From contig DATKMG010000694.1 in assembly GCA_035541995.1 (NCBI GenBank), positions 1 to 7,992 of the forward strand: a DNA stretch of 7,992 bases, read 5' to 3'. Positions 1-6,547 of the stretch are shown piece by piece. The notes under the pieces are model-generated. The model was given only the letters and a program-made list of their open reading frames with translations, was not told the origin of the DNA and did no database searches. This DNA is from DATKMG01 sp035541995 (GTDB lineage: Bacteria > Acidobacteriota > Terriglobia > Versatilivoradales > Versatilivoraceae). The first letter of the stretch is position 1. Every line of letters starts with the position of its first letter. Made by a program: the position numbers and the translations under genes.

Positions 1-9
1 AATTTGGAC

Positions 10-69
10 GGCCGAACTCCGTGAGGCCAATTCAGTCTGGTCCGCGGCTCGGCCTCGCGGAACTCGGCC
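10..69. repeat. Imperfect inverted repeat with two 19-base arms
   Basis: The arms at 10-28 and 51-69 are reverse complements at 16 of 19 positions, separated by 22 bases. As RNA, the only interruption is a two-base internal mismatch, and one G-U pair is tolerated, so a GC-rich hairpin would be stable. It lies downstream of the permease gene on the minus strand but about 110 bases past its stop and without a T tract, so a simple terminator is not the best reading. It could be a dispersed palindromic element or part of a small RNA. Only one copy is visible here. Confidence 0.55.
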
Positions 70-144
70 CTCCACCATTTTCACCCGCGGGAGTGATTTG
101 AATAGGTCAGGCGGCACCCTATTGGCAATTCGATACTGAGGCGC

Positions 145-164
145 AAGGCGGAGATAGGCGCCTT
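145..164 (-). terminator. Small hairpin after the permease gene, weak terminator candidate
   Basis: AAGGCG (145-150) and CGCCTT (159-164) form a perfect 6-base stem with an 8-base loop, starting about 15 bases beyond the permease stop codon on the minus strand. There is no run of T after it on that strand, so intrinsic termination is uncertain. Its position right after the stop is the main argument. Confidence 0.3.
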
Positions 165-179
165 CTGAATTCCGTATCA

Positions 180-932
180 CTATAAGACCATCTTCACGCC
201 TGCCGCCAGTGTGAGAATCAACGCCGTCTTTTCAAAAAGTGACTGGTCAATGTGTTTGACAATTGCCCGACCTGATGCAGCCCCTATCATAGCAAAGGGG
301 GCCAACGGCAAGTCGATGGACAGGGATGTAGGGTTAATCAATCCGAGTGAATAACTGAATGGCACCTTAAACAGGTTCAGGACCAGAAAGAACCAGGCCG
401 CGGTCCCAATAAATTCCATTTTAGGGAGACGCATGGCCAGCAGGTACAAAATCATGATTGGCCCGGCCGCGTTGGCAACCATTGTCGTGAACCCCGCACA
501 AATTCCGGCCAGCAGGGCCAATCGCGCGTATCCAGTGCTCCCCTTATCAGGCGATTCTTCCCGACTTCTATTCCTATTTCGTCGCCAACAGTGAAGGAGC
601 ACCAGGAGCACCAGGATCCCCCCAATTAAGCGCCTGACGGTTAAATCATTGATTCTTCCCATCGTGGCTGCCCCGATCAGCACCCCAATGGCCGCCCAAG
701 GAAACAAGCGCCACAGATGGTGCCAGTTGGCATCATTCCGGTAGGTAGTTACGGCCACAATGTCGGCGCTGATGAGAATGACCAGAACGACTCCCACCGA
801 TTCACGTGCGGGTAGAATAGCGGCAAAGATGGCAACATTGAGTATACCTAGTCCTGCAATGCCGGTCTTCGACACTCCGACCAGGAATGCCCCCAGAGCA
901 CCCAAGATCCATTGCCATCCTTCAAGATGCAT
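180..932 (-). CDS. TauE/SafE family membrane permease (sulfite/anion exporter type)
   Basis: A 250-residue integral membrane protein of the TauE/SafE family (DUF81), whose known members move sulfite, sulfoacetate or other small organosulfur anions across the cytoplasmic membrane. The N-terminal repeat is typical: GVSKTGIAGLG near residues 19-29, then PARESVG (41-47), an ISAD motif (54-57) and a tryptophan followed by LFPWAAIGVLIG (76-87). A hydrophilic, charged loop near residues 117-133 separates it from a second hydrophobic half with AGICAGFTTMVANAAGP (142-158). The length is normal for the family. An in-frame TTG lies 15 bases further up, but ATG at 932 is preferred because GGGAGG sits 7 bases upstream of it. 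No sulfur-metabolism gene is nearby, so the substrate is unknown. Immediately upstream lies a broken receptor gene, so the present promoter may have been acquired by rearrangement. Confidence 0.9.
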   Translation of the reverse strand: MHLEGWQWILGALGAFLVGVSKTGIAGLGILNVAIFAAILPARESVGVVLVILISADIVAVTTYRNDANWHHLWRLFPWAAIGVLIGAATMGRINDLTVRRLIGGILVLLVLLHCWRRNRNRSREESPDKGSTGYARLALLAGICAGFTTMVANAAGPIMILYLLAMRLPKMEFIGTAAWFFLVLNLFKVPFSYSLGLINPTSLSIDLPLAPFAMIGAASGRAIVKHIDQSLFEKTALILTLAAGVKMVL

Positions 933-973
933 ATATGATCCTCCCAATGGGCTTCCGGAAAATCAATGGCCAT

Positions 974-1717
974 CCTCGCACAAAAGACATTCGGCGTAAT
1001 TGTACCATTCGGGAATTGATTGCCTGCCCCAAAGTTGAAGTTGTTCTGGCGCAGACGTTCGATGTACTGCCCGAATCCACCTCGGATGGCTGTTTTACCA
1101 TCTCCAAACACGTCGTATGCGAAACCGAAGCGGGGTGAAACAAAATTCTTGGTCGCCGCAAACCCGCTGTCGACACCCGCGCAGGGATCGCAAATCAACC
1201 CGTTGGCGAGATATTCCTGATAGATATCTCCCATCACTTTTCCGTTGTTCAAATTAATCTGCGGAGCGGTCGCAGCAGACCACTTACTCAGATCCAGACT
1301 ATAGAGCTGGAAGGTCCCTTCACCACCAGGCGTTCCATCCCTCGTATACGTGTATGTGGGGGTCGTCCGTTGGAAACGGAGCCCATACTCTAATGTCAGT
1401 TTCCTACTGATCTTCCAGCTGTCTTCAGCATAACCTTCCCATGACTCGAACCGGAAATAAGGATAGATCGAGGCATTAGCCTGGCTGTAACTGCTGAGGT
1501 TGCCCAATAAGAGATTGGCCAGGTTGCTTCCTGTATCTTCAGGGTTTGTCGCGCCACCAAAGAAGTCAATCTCACCCTGAGCAGAGCCGAAGTTGGCAGT
1601 TTGCTTCTTGTTGTCTCGATTGTAGTAGAACCCATACTTGGTGGTGTGAGACTTTTTCACCCAGGAGAGGTTTTCGGTAACCGCATACTCTTGAATCGCA
1701 CTCGGACTTTGCCCATG
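974..1717 (-). pseudogene. Relic of a TonB-dependent receptor (Oar/CarboxypepD_reg type)
   Basis: The minus strand reads as about 248 codons of an outer-membrane TonB-dependent receptor of the Oar-like kind common in Acidobacteriota. Diagnostic blocks are NLSWVKKSHTTKYGF (about 1672-1628), EGYAEDSWKISRKLTLEYGL (about 1438-1379) and SPRFGFAYDVFGDGKTAIRG (about 1138-1079). Whole receptors of this type are about 1000 or more residues, so most of the plug, the N-terminal domain and the C-terminal barrel are missing. Upstream the frame meets TAG at 1718-1720. Downstream the resemblance fades near 974-990, and the frame then simply runs antisense-like through the start of the permease gene. The homologous frame clearly continues upstream of the only in-frame candidate start (GTG, 1660), so that is not a true gene start. 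I read this as a decayed or recombined fragment, not an expressed gene. The exact break points are inferred. Confidence 0.78.
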
Positions 1718-1736
1718 CTAAGAAGGCTCTTTCCGT

Positions 1737-1764
1737 TTGACAACTCTGCCCGATTTGACATAAG
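1737..1764 (+). promoter_or_regulatory. Possible sigma70-type promoter for the DUF6599/DUF362 unit
   Basis: TTGACA at 1737-1742 matches the -35 consensus exactly, and CATAAG at 1759-1764, 16 bases later, matches four of six -10 positions. A second TTGACA occurs at 1755-1760, overlapping the -10 candidate. The site would give a leader of roughly 55-70 bases before the likely start at 1830 or 1842. It lies just beyond the upstream break of the receptor relic. Confidence 0.35.
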
Positions 1765-1829
1765 TTCGGTCTGTGTTGCCCGCAGGGAGCGCGCCTGTCC
1801 AATCGTGCCTACGGTCCAGTCTCAGATTA

Positions 1830-2984
1830 ATGGTCCTATTTATGCAATTCCGATACGGCCAGTCCTTGGGGACCTTAAGGTATACATACGCAAGCTCGCT
1901 TGTATTTCTAGTTGCTTCGCTATTCGGTTTTGGCTTTTCTCTAGATGCTCCGGAAACGAAATCAGGCAAAGCTGGTTTGGTTGGCGAACAACACTTACTT
2001 GAACTGCCTTCTACACCGCAACTCATCAAAAACATGAGTGATCTTCCTGAATCAGATTTCAAGGTGAATTTGCCAAGTAAAGTGGGCGATTGGGATCGGG
2101 ATGACCATCCCCTAGTCGTTACGGACAAGTCTATTTTTGACTACATGGATGGAGCAGGTGAGCTTTACCTCGGTTATCGATTCTGCCGGTTGGATGTCTA
2201 CACTTACAAAGCGAAGGACCAGGATGAGATCGTTACTGAACTGTATTGGATGGGATCCTCCGATGATGCCTTTGGGCTTCTTTCGCAGGATTGGGGGGGG
2301 GAACCTCAAAGCCTCACCAGCGACAGTTTGAAGAAGCGACCGTCCACAATCGATGAGTTTCCGCATGCCCTTTATGGCGCGGGTCTGCTGCGCATTTGGT
2401 CCAGGAATCTTTACGCGCGGGTGATGGCCACACAGGAGAACATTCCTTCCCGAGACGCCGTATTGGCTATCGGGAAGGCTATCGCTGCGGGTCGCACTGC
2501 CTCTTCCCCGCCAAAGTTACTAAGCGCCCTGCCGACCAGCGTCAGATTATGGACCCAACGATCGAATCGCCTTTGTTTTTTCAGATCCCACTTAGTACTG
2601 AATTCTTTTTATTTCTTAAGTACGGAGAATCTCCTGGACTTAGCTCCTCAGGTAGAAGCTGTCTCCACTGTGTTTGATCTGGCTTCCGATAAGGACCGAC
2701 GGCCCGCTGTTCGGCTCCTGCTGGCCCGGTACTCCGGGCCGGAAGACGCTCAAAGAGCACTGGCGCATTTCATGAAGATATATTTGCCTGAAAAGGGAAA
2801 GGGGCTTGCCCAGAGTAGTCCAAAGAATTCTGACCTTTTTCAGATTGAAGATGGGTGGCTGGGATACCAAAGAACTGACCGGTATTTGATGCTCGTCTTC
2901 GAATGTCCAGATCATACAACAGCGACCTCATTCATTGATGCATTTACAGAGAATCTCCATTCCGGGAGGGTTTCAGATGAATAA
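1830..2984 (+). CDS. DUF6599-like exported protein of unknown function
   Basis: I read this as a DUF6599-like protein from the block IFDYMDGAGELYLGYRF followed by a TELYWM strand and a DDAFGLLSQDW segment. The family has no established function. Starting from ATG at 1842 the product has 380 residues. It opens with a basic stretch and a hydrophobic core, SSLVFLVASLFGFGFS (about 18-33), that looks like a signal peptide or a single membrane anchor. The rest is soluble, so a periplasmic or envelope location is likely. The start is uncertain: ATG 1830 and ATG 1842 are both acceptable, neither has a clear ribosome binding site, and an in-frame TTG at 1773 is less likely because it places 23 extra residues before the signal. 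The last codons overlap the DUF362 gene by 8 bases, which argues for coupled translation and a shared role. A run of nine G at 2293-2301 lies inside the frame. The family name is from memory of motifs. Confidence 0.72.
   Translation: MVLFMQFRYGQSLGTLRYTYASSLVFLVASLFGFGFSLDAPETKSGKAGLVGEQHLLELPSTPQLIKNMSDLPESDFKVNLPSKVGDWDRDDHPLVVTDKSIFDYMDGAGELYLGYRFCRLDVYTYKAKDQDEIVTELYWMGSSDDAFGLLSQDWGGEPQSLTSDSLKKRPSTIDEFPHALYGAGLLRIWSRNLYARVMATQENIPSRDAVLAIGKAIAAGRTASSPPKLLSALPTSVRLWTQRSNRLCFFRSHLVLNSFYFLSTENLLDLAPQVEAVSTVFDLASDKDRRPAVRLLLARYSGPEDAQRALAHFMKIYLPEKGKGLAQSSPKNSDLFQIEDGWLGYQRTDRYLMLVFECPDHTTATSFIDAFTENLHSGRVSDE
2293..2301 (+). repeat. Nine-base G homopolymer inside a coding region
   Basis: Nine consecutive G fall in the codons of the DWGGEP segment of the DUF6599-like gene. 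The frame reads through correctly at this length. Such tracts are prone to slippage in cells and to length errors in sequencing. Confidence 0.9.
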
Positions 2985-3858
2985 GACATATCCCGTTGTT
3001 ACTCGCAGGGATTTCGTGCGTGGGACCGTGGCAACGGTTCTTAGCAGCGGCATTGCTGACAAGCTGCATGCTCGAGGTAGTGCCCGCCCTACGCGATCCA
3101 GTACGGTAATCTTGGTGAGGGACGAGAAAGCATTCGCAACCGGCACGAAGGTAGACGCTTCTGTCCTGAAACAAATGTTGGCTGAATTATTGATGCGAGC
3201 AACTGGCCAGAAAAGCGAAAGAACCGCATGGTTGTCTCTGGTCCAACTCAGCGATGTTATCGGTGTTGTTCCCACTCCCCATCTTAATGCAACTCACAAA
3301 GAACTAATTGACGCCGTGAAGGCATCCTTGGTGAATGCGGGAATACCGGCCCCGCAGATCCGTAATGCGCAAGGCGGACCAGATCAGCCTAGAGCCTGTA
3401 ATTCTCTGATTGCTCTTCCTGCCTTAAAGGCGCATTGGCTGACTGGCATCGGAACCGTGCTAAAGAATTACATCACGTTCTCCGGAAGTCCTTCCAGCTA
3501 TCATGACGCCGACAATGCCAAGCTGGGTGAAATTTGGAAAATGCCCCATGTCCAAGGAAAAACTCGACTAGTCCTGGTGGACGCCCTTCGGCCGCTCTGT
3601 GATAAAGGACCTCAGCCCGATCCACGCTACCTATGGAATTACAGCGGCTTGATTGCGGGCACGGATCCCGTTGCAGTTGAGGCTGTTTGCCTTAAGATCA
3701 TTACCGAGAAGCGAAAAGCCTTGCGAGGTGAGCCTTGGCCGCTTTCCCCTCCCCCCTTGTGTGTCTCCATGGCCGATGAAAAGTATGGGTTGGGCACAAG
3801 CCGATTGAGTGAAATAAAAATTGAACGAGTGGGTTGGATGCAGGACGTTCTAGTTTAG
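2977..3858 (+). CDS. DUF362 domain protein with Tat signal
   Basis: A 293-residue protein with a twin-arginine export motif, TRRDFVRG (residues 9-16), followed by a hydrophobic stretch, so it is probably exported folded through the Tat system. The body matches DUF362: ALPALKAHWLTGIGTVLKNY (146-165) corresponds to the family's conserved Lys-His/Lys-Asn segment, and LVDALRPLC (200-208) with GLIAGTDPVAVEAV (224-237) to its C-terminal core. Unlike many DUF362 proteins it carries no ferredoxin-like CxxCxxC cluster. The biochemical role of the domain is not established. ATG at 2977 is preferred over an in-frame ATG at 2935 because GGGAGGG lies 6 bases upstream and this choice places the RR motif at the expected position. 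It overlaps the preceding gene by 8 bases, so the two are likely co-translated, and Tat export suggests an envelope partner for the upstream product. Confidence 0.85.
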   Translation: MNKTYPVVTRRDFVRGTVATVLSSGIADKLHARGSARPTRSSTVILVRDEKAFATGTKVDASVLKQMLAELLMRATGQKSERTAWLSLVQLSDVIGVVPTPHLNATHKELIDAVKASLVNAGIPAPQIRNAQGGPDQPRACNSLIALPALKAHWLTGIGTVLKNYITFSGSPSSYHDADNAKLGEIWKMPHVQGKTRLVLVDALRPLCDKGPQPDPRYLWNYSGLIAGTDPVAVEAVCLKIITEKRKALRGEPWPLSPPPLCVSMADEKYGLGTSRLSEIKIERVGWMQDVLV

Positions 3859-4253
3859 CTGAGTCTACACTGAGTCCCCACATTATGAATTCTCACTGGT
3901 AGGCTGGCCAGATCGTTAGGTCCTGTCAGAGAGCCCTTTTCTACTGACATTCGCGGAATAGAGTGACTGTCCATTTGATTGATGTGGCAGTTGGTGATTG
4001 ACCCATCCAAAGAACCCTGAATTTTCCCTGAATATTCTTGCCTGGGGCCCTTGTTCAGTGCTATATTCCCACCGATTCTTATCCCCAAATACTTAGTCTA
4101 CTAAGATTCACTGAAACACAGAATTAAGTGGGGCAGCAAATTGTGCCTCCCCGGGCTATCTCCCGAGGTAATTCTGATTAGCACACGTTCCGCACTGTTA
4201 AGAGTCTAAGAGCCCCGACTCGTGATGTTTATAGTTGAAGCGGAGGGAACTGC
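3859..4253. other. Intergenic region between the two plus-strand units
   Basis: This 395-base stretch has no convincing gene. A 77-codon minus-strand frame (3855-4088) has no family resemblance and no ribosome binding site that I can support. Visible small structures are TGTCAG/CTGACA at 3924-3929 and 3944-3949 with a 14-base loop, CTTAG/CTAAG at 4092-4105 with a 4-base loop, and a bulged stem at 4130-4135 with 4144-4150. None is followed by a clear T tract, so no terminator is assigned. A heptamer CTGAGTC occurs twice just after the DUF362 stop codon. Confidence 0.5.
4038..4067 (+). promoter_or_regulatory. Weak promoter candidate for the four-gene cluster
   Basis: TTGCCT (4038-4043) and TATATT (4062-4067) are separated by 18 bases and resemble sigma70 -35 and -10 elements. 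The leader to the first gene would be about 180 bases and would include the bulged hairpin at 4130-4150. Base composition alone could produce this match. Confidence 0.25.
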
Positions 4254-4832
4254 ATGGTTCAAATAGACATCCCCATTGCCTTTGGCATTGGAACCCTTTT
4301 CGCGGACGCTGCCAACAAACAACTCCAAAAGGGGCGACCCGAATACTACTACCGGACCTTCAACAAAAACTTGGTCTACCAGGCCTTTTTTTTCAGCTGG
4401 ATCCCCATTTACTTTCTCCTGAACTACTTTGGTTGGGAAACCACACACATGTGGTGGCACGAAGATTCCGTCTCGGCCTATCCCTATCTGGTCGTGATCG
4501 TCATAGCCTTGTTCTTCATGGCTGCCGTGGGTGGATTCTTGTTAGGGTACCGACTTGTGCGAATGGGACGCATTTGGCCTAACCGCATAATCTACCTGGC
4601 AATCTTAGTGTATTCGGGGATCTGGATCTTCGGGCAGGTAAATCGATCTTTTCGGTTGGGTACTTACACGGATTGGGTTGATGGACGAGCTCCGTGGTTC
4701 TACGAAGACCCCACGTTCCTTTTCATGTTGATTCTAACGCTGGTGGTTTGGGCAGTTCCTTTAGCAGTCCTATTTGTACGCCTACGGCGCGAAGGAATGC
4801 ACTTGGATCCCGTATTTCCATCACAGTCCTAA
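4254..4832 (+). CDS. Multi-pass membrane protein of unknown function
   Basis: First gene of the four-gene cluster, 192 residues. Four hydrophobic segments are clear, near residues 42-60, 77-99, 110-128 and 154-175, and a weaker N-terminal one (5-19) may be partly embedded. The loop after the first helix holds ETTHMWWHED (62-71), unusually rich in His and Trp, and a second loop (131-153) holds several aromatic and charged residues. The C-terminus is short and basic. No named domain is recognised and no signal peptide is cleaved in any obvious way. ATG at 4254 is well supported by GGAGGG about 6 bases upstream. The next gene begins 23 bases after its stop, so shared transcription is likely. The His-rich loop might bind a metal or quinone, but that is a guess from composition only. 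Confidence 0.75.
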   Translation: MVQIDIPIAFGIGTLFADAANKQLQKGRPEYYYRTFNKNLVYQAFFFSWIPIYFLLNYFGWETTHMWWHEDSVSAYPYLVVIVIALFFMAAVGGFLLGYRLVRMGRIWPNRIIYLAILVYSGIWIFGQVNRSFRLGTYTDWVDGRAPWFYEDPTFLFMLILTLVVWAVPLAVLFVRLRREGMHLDPVFPSQS

Positions 4833-4843
4833 GTGACTTGTGA

Positions 4844-4849
4844 AGAGGT
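4844..4849 (+). promoter_or_regulatory. Ribosome binding site supporting a TTG start
   Basis: GAGGTG ends 6 bases before TTG at 4856. Upstream in-frame ATG or GTG alternatives are not available without reaching into the preceding gene, so this site decides the non-ATG start of the 422-residue protein. Confidence 0.6.
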
Positions 4850-4855
4850 GGCCCC

Positions 4856-6124
4856 TTGCTGTCTACTTTGTTTGATTTCCCCGTATGGACGGGAACAACC
4901 CTGGTTGTCATCTATCTGATTCTCCGCTTCAACTCCGTCTGGATCTATAAGGGCTTGGATCGTGCCATCCGAAATGACCGAAAGGTTCTTCCGGAGTCAT
5001 ACGAATTGCCCCGCTATTACAAAAATGGCAGGAACCATGCCGTGGATTTCTCGGCCAGATGGCCTGGCTGGGACGGTTGGTATTTCTTTGTGTTGCCTAA
5101 GGACCCGGCAATCCCGGCGAAAATGGCTCGTGGTAGCCTGATGACCGGCCTATATGGGCTGGAGGGCATCGACAATTACGACAGAGTCTCATTGCGTCTG
5201 GGCAACGCCCAGGAAGTGGAATTCTTGTGCCTGATTCCCACGGAGGAGGTCTTTGATAGGCAAAGGAAAAGCTTCAGCCACTTATCACATTATTATCTGC
5301 CCAAAGCCTCAGATCTCGAGATGGAGACCGACAAGCTCGATGTCTCGATCTGTGGATTGAGAGTTCAGGATGACGAAGAGACTCTCCGGCTTGGCAGGAT
5401 CCGCGGCCGCTGGCCCAATTATCAGCTTCAGTTTATCAATCAGGAAAACGAAATCAGAATCGACCTCAACTATGAAGGGAAAGACATCATCTGGTGGGCA
5501 GACATCCCAGGCCTTTTTACATACTTTGCAGCCTTTGGCACCTTTCAGGGAGAGATCCAGTTTCAACGTGGCAACAACCACCCCGAACCTCATCGCATTC
5601 CTGATGCAGAACAATCATTCTCGTTTTCAGGCTTTGGTTGTTTCGAACATGGTTTCGCCCGAAAGCCTTTTGATTTCGATCCGCTTTGGTCTCCTCTTAG
5701 ATTCTTGAAGTCGCTGGCCCCATCCCTGAAGTTCGTCCGCTATCATTACGAATTATTCATTGGTTCGGGAGAATGCTACGGCGGCTTCATGTTCGCAAGG
5801 GGTTTCGGAATCAATTTTCGGAACCGCGGCGGGTTTTTCCAGGACGGAAGCTATACGGAAATCAGAAAAGTCGACATCGAATATCCTCAAGGGTCAGAGA
5901 CTGACCAGGTCGATGATTGTATCGGAAACACCACCACGAGTTTTCCACGCAGATGGAAGGTACGAGCTGAGACTGAGGGAGGAGAACTGGAATACACCGC
6001 TTTCAGGACTTTTCCACCTGCACTGGTGGCTTCTAACATGACCTACTATCATTTTACCTACGAGGGTCATCATCAAGGCCAGGCAATAAGCGGCAAGGGT
6101 TATGGGGAATATGCCCATATCTGA
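4856..6124 (+). CDS. Membrane-anchored lipocalin-like (AttH/CrtC-type) protein, putative
   Basis: A 422-residue protein with one N-terminal hydrophobic segment (about 10-24) followed by a long soluble beta-rich body. Two features recall the calycin-like AttH/carotenoid hydratase superfamily: a mid-protein block, GFGCFEHGF (259-267), in the place where that group has a DHE/EH motif, and a C-terminal GKGYGEY (413-419), matching the group's closing G-x-GY-x-E signature. Members bind or act on hydrophobic molecules such as carotenoids, terpenoids or fatty derivatives. The overall identity seems low and the exact family is not recognised, so the fold is an inference. Translation probably starts at TTG 4856 with GAGGTG upstream. 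It sits in the middle of a cluster with two membrane proteins and a flavin reductase, which fits a role in binding or transforming a lipid-like substrate at the membrane face. Confidence 0.68.
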   Translation: MLSTLFDFPVWTGTTLVVIYLILRFNSVWIYKGLDRAIRNDRKVLPESYELPRYYKNGRNHAVDFSARWPGWDGWYFFVLPKDPAIPAKMARGSLMTGLYGLEGIDNYDRVSLRLGNAQEVEFLCLIPTEEVFDRQRKSFSHLSHYYLPKASDLEMETDKLDVSICGLRVQDDEETLRLGRIRGRWPNYQLQFINQENEIRIDLNYEGKDIIWWADIPGLFTYFAAFGTFQGEIQFQRGNNHPEPHRIPDAEQSFSFSGFGCFEHGFARKPFDFDPLWSPLRFLKSLAPSLKFVRYHYELFIGSGECYGGFMFARGFGINFRNRGGFFQDGSYTEIRKVDIEYPQGSETDQVDDCIGNTTTSFPRRWKVRAETEGGELEYTAFRTFPPALVASNMTYYHFTYEGHHQGQAISGKGYGEYAHI

Positions 6125-6157
6125 GGAGTCACGCAGCCGGACAGGGATGCGGCATCG

Positions 6158-6547
6158 ATGGGAGAGAGTTTTTATCGAAGGATGTTCATTATTGGTGCCT
6201 TGTGGAATCTCGCGGGAGGATTGTTCATTCTGCTGTTAACCCCCCTGGTTTTTGAGAGAGCAGGCCTCCAGGTACCATCCCCCCCACTCTACTATCAGGC
6301 ATGGATCGCCCTGTTCATGACCTTTGGGATCGGCTATTACCTGGTTGCACGGGACCTGTTTCGAAATCGGGATATTGCCACCCTGGGATTAGTGGGAAAA
6401 CTCGCGTTCTCTCTGATCTTCATCAGGAACTTCCTGTCATTTCCTGATCAAGTCCCTCGGTTCTTCTGGATCCCAGTTGTGGGAGATCTTGTTTTTGTAG
6501 TTTTGTTCGGCATGTTTCTATCCTTTGCACGAAGGATGGGAAAATGA
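6158..6547 (+). CDS. Small four-helix membrane protein of unknown function
   Basis: A 129-residue, very hydrophobic protein with four predicted membrane segments, near residues 9-31, 45-64, 74-91 and 103-123. Conserved-looking features are GALWNLAGG (13-21), a PPLYYQAWIALFMTFGIGYY stretch (42-61) and PVVGDLVFVVLFGMFL (107-122). Proteins of this size and pattern occur widely in environmental bacteria without assigned function. ATG at 6158 starts 33 bases after the previous stop and has only a weak upstream purine stretch, so translation may depend on its neighbours. Its end overlaps the flavin oxidoreductase start in an ATGA arrangement (6544-6547), a strong sign of translational coupling and of a shared membrane-associated role. 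Confidence 0.75.
   Translation: MGESFYRRMFIIGALWNLAGGLFILLLTPLVFERAGLQVPSPPLYYQAWIALFMTFGIGYYLVARDLFRNRDIATLGLVGKLAFSLIFIRNFLSFPDQVPRFFWIPVVGDLVFVVLFGMFLSFARRMGK

Noticed and set aside
2..139. Plus-strand open frame from the window edge to a TGA
   Set aside because: The 45-codon translation resembles no family, and much of it falls in the inverted repeat. It could be the end of a gene beginning outside, but I cannot support it.
848..973. Continuation of the receptor frame across the permease start
   Set aside because: The last 40 or so codons have no receptor resemblance and run antisense-like in another frame through the start of a well-supported permease gene.
1601..2002. Plus-strand 133-codon frame
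   Set aside because: It lies across the receptor relic and the start of the DUF6599-like gene in a different frame, with odd composition and no recognisable domain.
1721..2128. Minus-strand open frame upstream of the receptor relic, in the same phase
   Set aside because: The part antisense to the DUF6599-like gene is a shadow. The stretch nearest the relic (1721-1830) might hold decayed receptor sequence, but no motif is clear.
3855..4088. Minus-strand 77-codon frame in the intergenic region
   Set aside because: There is no family resemblance, no convincing ribosome binding site and no neighbour arrangement that supports it.
4160..4177. CGGG/CCCG pairing as a terminator or riboswitch stem
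   Set aside because: It is only four base pairs with a mismatch directly outside and no T tract, too weak to assign.
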